Origin: G965222335 sp965222335
GTDB lineage: Bacteria; Pseudomonadota; Gammaproteobacteria; Pseudomonadales; Halieaceae
Assembly (NCBI GenBank): GCA_965222335.1
Contig: OZ244944.1
Span: forward strand, 1,736,001-1,800,000
Length of the DNA: 64,000 bases
Direction: 5' to 3'
Of this stretch, positions 53,076 through 62,396 are shown in pieces (position 1 is the first letter of the stretch; each line of letters starts with the position of its first letter). The notes beneath the pieces are model-generated. The model had not been told where the DNA came from and did not search any database. It saw nothing but the letters and a program-made list of their open reading frames with translations. The position numbers and the translations under genes were made by a program.

Positions 53076-54947
53076 TCAGGCGGCCCGCAGGGCACGACCC
53101 AGCGGGCGCGCGCCCAGGGCCGCGGTAAAGTCGCCGTTCTCCCATACCGGTTCACCGCGGATCAGCACGTGCGTCACCACCCCATCGGAGCGGTTCACCA
53201 TCTGCTGGTGTTCAAACAGGTCGCGGTAGGCCAGCTGGCGGTGCTCATTGGTGTCCCAGGTGGCCAGCGCCTCGGGGTCCACGAGAGTGATATCCGCCTG
53301 CGCGCCGATCTCCAGGCTCCCCACGTCGAGACCGAAAAACTCGGCAGGCTCCCGGGTCAGTCGGCGCACCATGGTCGCCACCGTGTCCAGGGACTGCTGG
53401 TGGGCCAGCTTGAGAGACATCAGGTTGCTGTCGAAAAACGCCATATTGGTGATATGCGCCCCGGAGTCGTTGAAGCCCGGCAGGGCCTGGGGATGCAGCA
53501 GGAAACCCAGGGTGGCACGGTTGCCCACGTTGCTGACGTCGATCCAGAAGCGGAACTGCTTGTCGTACTGGCGCAGCATGCCGAGCATGAAGTCGGCATC
53601 GTCCCCCACCGGGTTGGGGAAGTTGGCGAAAGCCTCGCGCTCGGCGTCAGACCGGGCCGCCTCTTGTGCACCGCGCTGGAATCGGACCAGGCGTTCGAAC
53701 ACGCTTTGCAGCGTCTCGCCGTTCCACTCCGCCACGGGCGCGCCGTCAAACGTCATCATCGCCAGGTCGCGCACCACCAGCTTGTCGGGGAGGCCCAGCC
53801 TGGCCTTGAAGGTGGCAAAGTTGTTGCCCACGCGGCCGTGGTGCCACTCGCGGCGGAATTCGGCCACGAACTCCGGGTCATCCAGCAGCGCGCGGCGGCC
53901 CTCGACGTCGTCGTATTCCTTGGCGATCAGCTTGCAGGTGGAGTCCAGTTCCTCGAACAGGGGGCTGACAATGCCGTCGGACCATACCCGGAAATTGGTG
54001 CCCAGGGCCTGGAAGTGCAGCTTGCCCTTGAGCAGGCGGCTGTTAACCAGCCTGGCGAAGGCGAGGAAGCCGTTGGCCGCTTTCGGCGCCAGCACAAACT
54101 CCATCACCGACAGGGCCGAGGTCTTGAGGCGCTTGCCGAACAGGCGCCCGCTGCTGAGCAGGAAGTAGCCGAAGGCCTTGGCCCGGTTCTCCAGGATCGG
54201 CGTGGTCTGCCATACGCGGTCGTGCTTGCGCACCACGCCCAGCAGGCGCTTCAGCTCCCGGAAGGTGGCGAACTGGGTGGGGATGCGCTTGTCGGTATTG
54301 GGGTCATTGGCCAGGTAATGGAAGGGCAGGCCGTCGGTGGACAGGCCGAGATAGCCCTGCTCCATGGCAGTTTCCAGCAGGGCTTCCATCTTCTGCAGCT
54401 CCGCCTCCGTGGGCTCGCGGGAAATGCTCGCCTCCAGGCCCATGACCTCGACCCGCAACATCGAGTGGGGCACAAAGGTGGCGACGTTAGGCCCCAGGGG
54501 CATCGCGTCAAAGTGCGCCATGTAGTCACCGGTGTTGTCCCAGGTCACCGCGTCCACGCACTTCTGCAATACCTTCTTGGGGATGTTTTCCACCCGGGTG
54601 AAGCAATCGACAATCGGGTTCTGGCCGTTCTGGTCCTGGCGCCCGAAACAGCTGCCGAGGCTGCAGTTGCCGAACAGCACCGTGGTGGTCCCGTGGCGCA
54701 CGACCTCCGGCAGCCGCGGGTCCAGGTCCACCTCGAGGTCGAGGTGGGTATGGATATCCAGCAGGCCGGGCATCAGCCACTGCCCGCTGGCATCGATCAC
54801 GCGATCCGCCTGGGAAGCGGGCAGACGGTGCCCGCGGGCGGCAACGCGGCCGTCCGCCACCGCGATGTCTTCCTGTCGCGGCGGCCCGCCGCTGCCATCG
54901 AAGACGGTGGCATTGGTAATCAGCACATCCCAAACTGCTGCGCTCAT
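53076..54947 (-). CDS. N-acyl-D-amino-acid deacylase-like amidohydrolase
   Basis: A 623-residue amidohydrolase of the D-aminoacylase group. Motifs: LLDIHTHLDLEVD (first metal site), GNCSLGSCFG, a long central insertion, and FNDSGAHITNMAFFD with the late aspartate and histidine. No signal peptide. Start ATG 54947 has AGGTGA six bases ahead. Longer than typical D-aminoacylases (about 480 residues), like a subgroup common in marine and actinobacterial genomes whose substrates are unassigned. Operon with the downstream SDR. Confidence 0.87.
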   Translation of the reverse strand: MSAAVWDVLITNATVFDGSGGPPRQEDIAVADGRVAARGHRLPASQADRVIDASGQWLMPGLLDIHTHLDLEVDLDPRLPEVVRHGTTTVLFGNCSLGSCFGRQDQNGQNPIVDCFTRVENIPKKVLQKCVDAVTWDNTGDYMAHFDAMPLGPNVATFVPHSMLRVEVMGLEASISREPTEAELQKMEALLETAMEQGYLGLSTDGLPFHYLANDPNTDKRIPTQFATFRELKRLLGVVRKHDRVWQTTPILENRAKAFGYFLLSSGRLFGKRLKTSALSVMEFVLAPKAANGFLAFARLVNSRLLKGKLHFQALGTNFRVWSDGIVSPLFEELDSTCKLIAKEYDDVEGRRALLDDPEFVAEFRREWHHGRVGNNFATFKARLGLPDKLVVRDLAMMTFDGAPVAEWNGETLQSVFERLVRFQRGAQEAARSDAEREAFANFPNPVGDDADFMLGMLRQYDKQFRFWIDVSNVGNRATLGFLLHPQALPGFNDSGAHITNMAFFDSNLMSLKLAHQQSLDTVATMVRRLTREPAEFFGLDVGSLEIGAQADITLVDPEALATWDTNEHRQLAYRDLFEHQQMVNRSDGVVTHVLIRGEPVWENGDFTAALGARPLGRALRAA

Positions 54948-55108
54948 CAGTTCACCTGCTTTGTCCAAATAGGAACCCGAGTGTAATCAACCAGCGCCCG
55001 CGTGCAAGCGCTCGCTGCCACCGCCTGTTTCCGGGCGCCCGCGAATGCTACAGTAAGGGCTCACTTGGTAATCGGGCTGCCCTACTTGCGCAGCCCAGGC
55101 TTGTCGTT

Positions 55109-56596
55109 ATGCAAAGCGCCACTCCCATTCCTTTCGACAACAGTTTCGTGCGCCTGCCCGAGCGCTTTTACACGCGCATGCAGGCAACCGCGGTCGCCGA
55201 TCCCGGGCCGATCCGGGTCAACAGCGAACTGGCCCGGCAGCTGGGTATTGACCCGGCCTGGCTGGCCTCCGCGGAAGGCACCGCCGTGCTGGCGGGCAAC
55301 ACCACCCCGGAAGGTGCTGCCCCCCTGGCGGCGGTTTATGCCGGGCACCAGTTCGGCAGCTTCAACCCGCAGCTCGGCGACGGCCGCGCGCTGCTGCTGG
55401 GGGAAGTGGTCACCGCCAGCGGTGAGCGCTTCGACCTGCAGTTGAAAGGCTCCGGCCCGACGCCCTATTCGCGGGGCGGCGATGGCCGCGCCCCGCTGGG
55501 CCCGGTCCTGCGCGAATACCTGGTGAGTGAGGCCATGCACAGCCTCGGTGTGCCCACCAGCCGCGCCCTGGCAGCGGTCACCACCGGCGAGCCCGTGTGG
55601 CGGGATCGCGCCCTGCCCGGTGCTGTGCTGGCGCGGGTGGCGAGCAGCCACATCCGCATCGGCAGTTTCGAATTCTTTGCCCGCCGCGGTGATCGCGAGG
55701 CCCTGCAGGCGCTGGCGGACCACGTGATCCAGCGCCACTACCCGGCGCTGGCCGAGAGCGAGAACCCGGTCGCGGAGCTGCTGTCTGCCGTGGTCCGGCG
55801 CCAGGCCAGCCTGGTGTCACGCTGGCAGCTGCTGGGCTTTATCCACGGGGTGATGAATACCGACAATATGCTCCTCAGCGGCGAGACCATCGACTACGGT
55901 CCCTGCGCATTCATGGACAGCTTCGACCCGGATACGGTATTCAGCTCTATCGACCACGGTGGCCGCTATGCCTACCGCAACCAGCCCGCCATCGCCCACT
56001 GGAACCTGGCGGTCCTGGCCCAGTGCCTGCTACCCATCCTGCATCCCGAGGAGGAAGAGGCGGTGCGCCTGGCCCAGGCCACGGTGGATACTTTCCCCGA
56101 GCATTTCCTCGCCGCCCACCAGGCCGGCCTCAAGCGCAAACTCGGCCTGGAGGAAACCCTGGAAGAGGACAAGGCCATGGTTGAGGACCTGTTCACTCTG
56201 ATGGCAGAGGAACGCGTGGACTTCACCCTGTTCTTCCGCCGCCTGGCGGACCTGGCCGACCCGGACAGCGACGCCGCGCCGATCGCCGACCACTATCCCC
56301 TGCCCGCCAGGTTCCTGCCGTGGCTGCAGCGCTGGGAGGCACGCTGCCGGCAGGAATCCACCAGCCCGCGGGCGCGGCAGGACAGCATGTACCGGGCGAA
56401 CCCCGTGTATATTCCGCGCAATCACCTGGTGGAGGAGGCTCTGGACCGGGCCGTGGACGAGGGCGACTACGCGCCCTTCGAGCGCCTGCTGGCGCGGGTC
56501 ACCGCGCCCCAGGTATTCGACCCCCGGGAGGACCTGCGCTTCGCCATGCCCCCGGACCCGGAAGAGGCCGTGCGCGCGACCTTCTGCGGCACCTGA
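55109..56596 (+). CDS. selO: SelO/YdiU pseudokinase AMPylase
   Basis: A 495-residue SelO. It transfers AMP to protein hydroxyls and is linked to redox homeostasis in E. coli. Visible: YAGHQFGSFNPQLGDGRA (72-93), LKGSGPTPYSRGGDGRA, HGVMNTDNM (246-254) and DYGP (262-265) metal- and nucleotide-binding parts. The C-terminus ends Cys493-Gly-Thr; Cys sits at the place where eukaryotic SelO has selenocysteine. TGA after Thr is an ordinary stop. Stand-alone gene. Confidence 0.95.
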   Translation: MQSATPIPFDNSFVRLPERFYTRMQATAVADPGPIRVNSELARQLGIDPAWLASAEGTAVLAGNTTPEGAAPLAAVYAGHQFGSFNPQLGDGRALLLGEVVTASGERFDLQLKGSGPTPYSRGGDGRAPLGPVLREYLVSEAMHSLGVPTSRALAAVTTGEPVWRDRALPGAVLARVASSHIRIGSFEFFARRGDREALQALADHVIQRHYPALAESENPVAELLSAVVRRQASLVSRWQLLGFIHGVMNTDNMLLSGETIDYGPCAFMDSFDPDTVFSSIDHGGRYAYRNQPAIAHWNLAVLAQCLLPILHPEEEEAVRLAQATVDTFPEHFLAAHQAGLKRKLGLEETLEEDKAMVEDLFTLMAEERVDFTLFFRRLADLADPDSDAAPIADHYPLPARFLPWLQRWEARCRQESTSPRARQDSMYRANPVYIPRNHLVEEALDRAVDEGDYAPFERLLARVTAPQVFDPREDLRFAMPPDPEEAVRATFCGT

Positions 56597-56684
56597 GGCC
56601 CTGCCCGCATTTAGACTCGCATCGGGGGACACAGTATAATCCCGGGCTGTTCCCGGCCCACCCAACCTGACCCCGAGCGACGCC

Positions 56685-58322
56685 TTGACTCACGAATTCT
56701 TCGGCAAGACCCTGTCCGGCCCCTTCACGATGCCCTCCGGTATCGTGACCACCGCGACCTCGATTATCCAGTATGTGTTCGATCACATGCCGGAGGTCGG
56801 GGTACTGACCACCAAGAGCATCGGCCCCGAGCCGCGCCTGGGCTATCGCGAACCGGTGCTCAGCCAGTATGCGCCGGGCTGCTTTGTCAACGCGGTGGGA
56901 CTGACCAACCCCGGCGCGCGCGAGTCTGCCGAGCTGCTGGCCCAGCTGCGGGTGCCCGCGGACCGCTTCCTGCTCACCTCGATCTTCGGCGGCAGCGTCG
57001 AGGAGTTTGTCGAGGTGGCGAAGATCCTGGCGCCGGTCTCCGACGGCCTCGAGCTCAACCTCTCCTGCCCCCACGCCCAGGGTTACGGCATGGCCATGGG
57101 CCAGGACCCTGCCCTGGTGCAGGAAATCACCGCCGCGGTGAAGGCCGTGGTGGACATCCCGGTGATCCCCAAGCTCACGCCCAACGCCCCGAACATCGGT
57201 GAGATCGCCCGGGCCGCGGTGGCCGGGGGTGCCGACGGTTTCTGTGCCATTAACACCGTGGGACCCGGTTACACCTCGGCTTACGGCCAGCCGGTGCTGA
57301 GCAATGGCGCGGGCGGCATCTCCGGCAAGGGCGTGCTGCCCATCGCACTCAAGTGCGTACGCGAGGTGGCCGCGGCCACGAATCTGCCCATCATCGGCTG
57401 CGGTGGCGCCAGCAGCGCCGCCGACGTGCGCGCCTTTTTTGACGCCGGCGCCAGCGTGGTCGGGGTCGGCTCCGCCCTGATCGGCATGACCACCGACGAA
57501 ATCGCCACCTACTTCCGCCAGCTGTCGGCAGACCTCGCCCACGACAGCAACCACGCCGAGCAGCAGGTCCGCTACGACATCGACATGCAGTTCCGGCCCG
57601 TGACCCTGGTGGAGAATCGCCGCGTGTGCGAGGACATCACCATCCTCACCTTCGATCGCAAGGTGAATGTGCAGGCGGGGGAGTTTGTCTTCCTGTGGCT
57701 GCCGGGCATCGGCGAAAAGCCCTTCTCCGCCCTCACCGACGACCCCTTCTCCCTGGTGGTGATTGACGTGGGCCAGTTCACCCACGCGCTGATGGACCTG
57801 CCGGCGGGTACCGAGGCCTACGTGCGCGGCCCCCACGGGGTGCCCGTGTCGCCCCCGGAGGACGCCACTATCATGGCCGTCGCCGGGGGTACGGGCCTCG
57901 CCGCCGTATACCAGATTGCCCGCGACTTCGGTAAGGCCCACGTGTTCGCCGGTGCCCGCAGCGCCGAACGACTCTACTTTGTCGAGGAGTGCAGCCAGAT
58001 CGCCGAGGTCCACGTGGCCACCGACGACGGCAGCGCCGGTTACCACGGCGTGGTGACCGAGTTGCTGCGCGAGCACCTCGCCGCCCTGGATGCGGCGGCG
58101 CGGGACAAGCTCGTGTTCTACAACTGTGGGCCCGCCCCCATGGTGCACGCGGCGGAGGCCGTGCAGCGCGAATACTGCCGCGATGAGCAGATATTCAGCG
58201 CCATCGATTACCTGACCAAATGCGGCGTGGGCATCTGTGGGGCCTGCGCCGCCCCCGACGGGCGTCGAGGCTGCGTGGACGGCCCCTTCCTGGACCTGGC
58301 ATTCCGCAGCAATTCCCGTTAA
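56685..58322 (+). CDS. Fused dihydroorotate dehydrogenase and PyrK-like electron-transfer protein
   Basis: 545 residues joining two proteins normally separate. Residues 1-290: a class 1B-type dihydroorotate dehydrogenase TIM barrel with ELNLSCPH (Cys128, the class 1 catalytic base) and FMN-site segments KLTPNAPN, INTVG and GCGGASSAAD. Residues 300-545: a ferredoxin-reductase-like FAD/NAD domain (GGTGLAA at 401) ending in a [2Fe-2S] motif, Cys513-x4-Cys518-x2-Cys521-x8-Cys530, as in PyrK. It would let the barrel use NAD. A dihydropyrimidine-type substrate is possible instead of dihydroorotate. TTG start at 56685; no upstream ATG in frame. Confidence 0.85.
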   Translation: MTHEFFGKTLSGPFTMPSGIVTTATSIIQYVFDHMPEVGVLTTKSIGPEPRLGYREPVLSQYAPGCFVNAVGLTNPGARESAELLAQLRVPADRFLLTSIFGGSVEEFVEVAKILAPVSDGLELNLSCPHAQGYGMAMGQDPALVQEITAAVKAVVDIPVIPKLTPNAPNIGEIARAAVAGGADGFCAINTVGPGYTSAYGQPVLSNGAGGISGKGVLPIALKCVREVAAATNLPIIGCGGASSAADVRAFFDAGASVVGVGSALIGMTTDEIATYFRQLSADLAHDSNHAEQQVRYDIDMQFRPVTLVENRRVCEDITILTFDRKVNVQAGEFVFLWLPGIGEKPFSALTDDPFSLVVIDVGQFTHALMDLPAGTEAYVRGPHGVPVSPPEDATIMAVAGGTGLAAVYQIARDFGKAHVFAGARSAERLYFVEECSQIAEVHVATDDGSAGYHGVVTELLREHLAALDAAARDKLVFYNCGPAPMVHAAEAVQREYCRDEQIFSAIDYLTKCGVGICGACAAPDGRRGCVDGPFLDLAFRSNSR

Positions 58323-58373
58323 TCGAACACGGCCCAATCAGCGTATACCTCCCATTCCTTGAAGGAGAACAAG

Positions 58374-59723
58374 ATGGCAAAGGGTATTTATCACGCCCCC
58401 TGGGAGAAAGCGTTCGAACGGTTGCTGACCCCGCTGGAAGAGTTTATCCATCGCCAGACCACCAGCGGCATCCTGCTGATGGGCTGTGCCGTGGTTGCCC
58501 TGGTAATCGCCAATGGCCCCCTGCAGGCCGCCTACGATGAACTGCTGAATACCGAGATCGCGATTGCCTTCGGCGACGGGGTCTTTTCCCTGACGATCCA
58601 CTACTGGATCAACGAACTGTTGATGGCGATGTTCTTCATGGTCATTGGCCTGGAGCTGAAGCGTGAGTTCGTGGTGGGGGAGCTTTCCTCGCCGCGCCAG
58701 GCCATGCTGCCGATGATGGCCGCTGTGGGCGGCATGGTGGTACCGGCACTGTGCTACTACATCCTCAACCCCAGCGGCCCCGAGGCCGTGGGCTGGGGTA
58801 TTCCCATGGCCACGGACATCGCCTTTGCCGTGGGCGTCCTGAGCCTGCTCGGTGCCCGGGTACCGCGAGCCCTGGTGACCTTCCTGATCGCCCTGGCCAT
58901 CGTCGATGACCTGGGCGCGGTGGCGGTGATCGCGCTGTTCTACACCGACAAGCTGGACCCCAATGCCATGCTCTACGTGCTGGCTTTCACCGGCATGCTG
59001 GTGGCCCTGAACGCCAGCGGCGTGCGCCGCATGCTGCCCTACGCCCTGGTCGGCCTCGGGCTCTGGGCGGCGATGCTGGCCAGCGGTGTGCATGCCACCA
59101 TTGCCGGCGTGATCCTGGCCTTTACCATCCCGATTCGCCCCAAATTCCAGCCCGAGGTGTTTATCAAGAAGGTGGAAGACTCCGCCCTGAAGATGCGCAA
59201 AAGCCTGGGCCACAGCTTTGACATCATCCATAACAACCGCCTGCGGGCGCTGGTGACCTCCCTGGAGGATGGCGTGCACCTGGTGCAGGCGCCGGCACAG
59301 CGGGCCGAGCACGCCCTGCACCTGCCGGTGGCCTACGTGGTGATTCCCATTTTCGCCCTGGCCAACGCCGGCATCCCCATCGACCTCGCCAACTTCGGCG
59401 ACTACGCCGGCAACTCCATCACCCTGGGCGTGCTCTGCGGCCTGCTCCTGGGCAAGCCCCTGGGCGTCACCGGCTTTACCTGGCTCGCGGTGAAACTGGG
59501 CCTGGCGGAACTGCCCCCGGGCGTGACCATGGGGCATATCGTGGGCGTGGGACTGCTGGCGGGGATCGGCTTTACCATGTCGATCTTTATCGCGGACCTG
59601 GGCTTTGCCACCTCCCCCGAGGACCTGCTGATGGCCAAGACCGGCATCCTGATGGCCTCACTGGTGGCGGGCCTCAGCGGCTACTTCCTGCTGCGCTGCC
59701 TCGGCAACCCCGAGGGGCGTTAG
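58374..59723 (+). CDS. nhaA: Sodium/proton antiporter NhaA
   Basis: A 449-residue, 12-helix antiporter that expels sodium in exchange for protons at alkaline pH. The paired ion-binding aspartates are in IAIVDDLGAVAVIALFYT. N-terminal FIHRQTTSGILLMGCAVVALVIAN is typical of the family. ATG 58374 has AAGGAG six bases ahead, so it is preferred over the in-frame TTG at 58359. An insert of about 60 residues between helices (RPKFQPEVFIKKVEDSALK) belongs to the longer NhaA subgroup of marine bacteria. Overlaps the convergent methyltransferase by 66 bases. Confidence 0.96.
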   Translation: MAKGIYHAPWEKAFERLLTPLEEFIHRQTTSGILLMGCAVVALVIANGPLQAAYDELLNTEIAIAFGDGVFSLTIHYWINELLMAMFFMVIGLELKREFVVGELSSPRQAMLPMMAAVGGMVVPALCYYILNPSGPEAVGWGIPMATDIAFAVGVLSLLGARVPRALVTFLIALAIVDDLGAVAVIALFYTDKLDPNAMLYVLAFTGMLVALNASGVRRMLPYALVGLGLWAAMLASGVHATIAGVILAFTIPIRPKFQPEVFIKKVEDSALKMRKSLGHSFDIIHNNRLRALVTSLEDGVHLVQAPAQRAEHALHLPVAYVVIPIFALANAGIPIDLANFGDYAGNSITLGVLCGLLLGKPLGVTGFTWLAVKLGLAELPPGVTMGHIVGVGLLAGIGFTMSIFIADLGFATSPEDLLMAKTGILMASLVAGLSGYFLLRCLGNPEGR

Positions 59724-60470
59724 TACGTAGCACTGTGTCCACAGCAGGCACGCGAGGGGCGTGTTTTGCAGGCGGGCCTCCAGCCAGGCCGCGACGCGCT
59801 GGCCCCACTGCCCGCCGAATTCTGCGAGCAGGGGCAGATAGAAGCCCAGGCGCGCGCGGGACTGCACCGCCAGGCCTGCGCCCTCAAGCTGTTCACCCAG
59901 GTCCTCGGCGGTGAGCAGGTTGATATGCCCCGTGGGCAGCACCGGCTCGCGGTAGATCGCGCGCAATAGCTGAATGACGCCCGGCAGGAAGGCCACGCGG
60001 CCACACAGCTCCAGGGTACTGAAGCGCTGGGGCGTGGTCAGGATCAGGCGGCCGCCGGGTGCAAGCAGCCGGGCCATGGCCGACAGTGCCGGTGCCGAGT
60101 CCGGCAGGTGCTCGATCACCTCGGAGCACAGGATCAGGTCAAACTGGCCGGGCGCCAGCGTGGTGGCGCTGAGATCGTCCCGCCGGACCTGCAGCTTCTG
60201 TAGCTCCTGCGCCAGCGCCCGGGCCTGCGCGAGAAAGGTGTCATCCACGTCGGTAACCAGGACTTCATCCGCGCGGGCGGCCAGGGCGCGCAGGTACACA
60301 CCCGCACCGGGGCCGATCTCCAGGGCACGCCGCACCGCCACCGGCCCCTCCCGCAAACGGGCCAGCACCCAGTCCCTACGGCGCCGGTGCAGCCAGCGCC
60401 GTGTGGGATTGCGGGAATCGTAAATCGTCTGCTGTAGTGCCAGCTCTTCGCTGGAGCGCACCGCTGCCAT
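59658..60470 (-). CDS. Class I SAM-dependent methyltransferase
   Basis: A 270-residue protein with the SAM motif I LEIGPGAGVYLR (about 50-61), an acidic motif II after TDVDD, and a UbiG/Coq3-like post-motif ILCSEVIEHLPD. Acceptor unknown; small-molecule or lipid methylation are both possible. The final 22 codons are antisense to the end of nhaA, an overlap long enough to suggest that one end is extended relative to relatives. Stand-alone gene. Confidence 0.85.
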   Translation of the reverse strand: MAAVRSSEELALQQTIYDSRNPTRRWLHRRRRDWVLARLREGPVAVRRALEIGPGAGVYLRALAARADEVLVTDVDDTFLAQARALAQELQKLQVRRDDLSATTLAPGQFDLILCSEVIEHLPDSAPALSAMARLLAPGGRLILTTPQRFSTLELCGRVAFLPGVIQLLRAIYREPVLPTGHINLLTAEDLGEQLEGAGLAVQSRARLGFYLPLLAEFGGQWGQRVAAWLEARLQNTPLACLLWTQCYVLTPLGVAEAAQQEVAAEARHQ

Positions 60471-60581
60471 CTGCCCGCCTGTTTGCTGTTACAGGCCAGC
60501 ATGATGCAGTATTCGGGGTGGCCACGCACGCGCCCTGCAGCCGGCATGGGGCGACCCTACAACGACACCGGGAGCAAAATC

Positions 60582-61814
60582 ATGCCACGCAAGACAGGCG
60601 CCCTTTGCCTCGCCACGGTCGCAGCAGTCTCCTGCCCGGGCGCCATCGCCCAGACTGATCTGGGCGAGCAATTCGCAGCTGGCGTGCGCAATGGCAGCGC
60701 CGCCCTGGACCTGCGCTACCGCTTTGAACAGGTCGATGCGGAGAATTTCCGCAGGGACGCCCGGGCATCCACCCTGCGCTCGCGCCTGACCCTCACCAGC
60801 GCCCCGGTCAGCGACTTTATCGCCCGCCTGGAATTCGACAACGTCAGCGTGCTGGGGGCGGACGACTACAACTCCACCGAAAACGGTCAGACCCGGTACC
60901 CGGTAGTCGCGGACCCCGAGGGCACGGAGGTCAACCAGGCATGGCTGAAGTGGCAGGGCGAGGCCATCACCGGGACGTACGGGCGCCAGCGGATCACCCT
61001 GGGTCGGCAACGCTTTATCGGCGCCCGGGCCTGGCGGCAGAATGAGCAGACCTACGATGGCCTGCGAGCGGTGGCCACCGCGGGCGGCGACAAACTCACC
61101 CTTGACGCCAGCTACGTCTACAACATCAACCGACCCACAGGCCCCGACGATGGCGGCAACCCGGCGAACCTGGGGGGCGACAACCTGTTTCTGCGCCTGA
61201 ACTACGCACCTGGCGAAGGGCAGGACTTCACCCTCTTCGGCTACGATATCGCGCTGGATGCGAAACCGGGATTCCCCGACCGCCAGACGGCAGACCTCTC
61301 CAGCCGCAATCTGGGCGCGGAGTATCAGGGGAAGTTCGAGCACTGGCAGCTCACGGCGGCCTACGCGCGACAAACAGACACCGGCGAGAGCTCGCTGGAT
61401 TACAGCGCCGACTACCGACTGGTCGAAGGCGGGACGACCCTCGCCGGGATCGATCTCATGCTGGGCTGGGAAGTGCTGGGCGGGGGTGATGGGGTCGGAT
61501 TCCAGACACCCCTGGCGGCCCTGCACAAGTTCAACGGCTGGGCCGACCAGTTCTCCACCACGCCGCGGGATGGCCTGGAAGATCTCTACCTGTCTGCCGC
61601 GACCCGCGTCGGGCCGGTATCACTGGCGGCTATCTACCACGACTTCAAGGCCGAGGACTCGAGCGCGGATTACGGCACGGAGTGGGACTTTGCCGCCACC
61701 TGGACGCTCAATGAGCAGTTCAGTGTGGCGGGCCATTACGCCCGCTTTGACGCCGATGGCGCGGGGTATTCGGACGTGGAGAAGCTTTGGCTGATCGTGG
61801 CACTCAAGCTGTAA
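60582..61814 (+). CDS. Outer-membrane porin, alginate-export-like beta barrel
   Basis: A 410-residue outer-membrane protein. A signal peptide (PRKTGALCLATVAAVSCPGAIAQ) is followed by alternating amphipathic beta strands with a C-terminal strand ending in VALKL. Segments such as LDLRYRFEQVDAEN and TYGRQRITLGRQRFIGARAWRQNEQTYDG match the alginate-export/OprD-like family of monomeric porins. The longer open frame 5' of 60582 is non-coding; ATG 60582 has GGGAG about eight bases ahead. Substrate unknown. Confidence 0.85.
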   Translation: MPRKTGALCLATVAAVSCPGAIAQTDLGEQFAAGVRNGSAALDLRYRFEQVDAENFRRDARASTLRSRLTLTSAPVSDFIARLEFDNVSVLGADDYNSTENGQTRYPVVADPEGTEVNQAWLKWQGEAITGTYGRQRITLGRQRFIGARAWRQNEQTYDGLRAVATAGGDKLTLDASYVYNINRPTGPDDGGNPANLGGDNLFLRLNYAPGEGQDFTLFGYDIALDAKPGFPDRQTADLSSRNLGAEYQGKFEHWQLTAAYARQTDTGESSLDYSADYRLVEGGTTLAGIDLMLGWEVLGGGDGVGFQTPLAALHKFNGWADQFSTTPRDGLEDLYLSAATRVGPVSLAAIYHDFKAEDSSADYGTEWDFAATWTLNEQFSVAGHYARFDADGAGYSDVEKLWLIVALKL

Positions 61815-61844
61815 ATTTCACGGCTCAGGCGCCAGGCCAACCGC

Positions 61845-62276
61845 TCACTTGAGATTAAGCTGGGCCTCCTTGGGCTCCGACATAAACCTGGCGATGCTTT
61901 TCTGCGCCTTTTCGAAGCGCTTCATCTGGCTGGAATAATCCGAGTAGCTGTCGATATTCTGCTTCATATACACCACTTCCCTGTCGTCCAACAGAAGCAG
62001 CGAGGTCACCGACAGGGTGTCGTGCGCTTTCAGGAGATCCTTGATCGCGCCCTTATCAAGCGGGGTGGTTGCAACCGCGTCGCCATTGGGCAAATTCACA
62101 TCCGTGCGCGAGCCAAGCTGGTCGACGTGTGTCAGGTTATAAAGGGTGCCGTTATAGGTCATGGTCTTGTCGGAGGTATAAACCTTGGTGCTGCCACAGG
62201 CCACCAGTGTCAGGGTGCACACGGCAACACAGAGGAAAGCGGCCAGTCTGGATGGAATTTTCATTGCTTGTGTCAT
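61845..62276 (-). CDS. Putative lipoprotein
   Basis: A 143-residue protein with a lipoprotein signal peptide, lipobox LVACGST with the lipidated Cys about residue 27, and a small soluble domain. ATG 62276 has GGGAG seven bases ahead; ATG 62264 is an alternative. I recognise no family. The mature part has a KTMTYNGTLYNLTHV region and a positively charged C-terminal helix. Envelope location is supported, function is not. Confidence 0.75.
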   Translation of the reverse strand: MTQAMKIPSRLAAFLCVAVCTLTLVACGSTKVYTSDKTMTYNGTLYNLTHVDQLGSRTDVNLPNGDAVATTPLDKGAIKDLLKAHDTLSVTSLLLLDDREVVYMKQNIDSYSDYSSQMKRFEKAQKSIARFMSEPKEAQLNLK

Positions 62277-62396
62277 TGACCACTCCCGGTCTGATTGTGA
62301 ACTCACGCGCTGTCAGTATAGCTTTGTATTCAGTTTCCGGTAGTGCATATCCGGGTCGGATAAGAGGCTCAGGCCGGTACCCGAAGAATCCCCTTG

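Noticed and set aside
52656..54986. 776-codon open frame antisense to the SDR/deacylase operon
   Set aside because: Spans two real genes of the other strand and their junction; composition is typical of reverse-complement codon bias.
56580..56596. TGA near the end of selO as a selenocysteine codon
   Set aside because: The residue third from the end is encoded by TGC (Cys493); the TGA after Thr is the normal stop and no SECIS-like need arises.
56499..58337. 612-codon open frame antisense to the PyrD-PyrK fusion
   Set aside because: Shadow of a well-supported gene with catalytic motifs on the plus strand.
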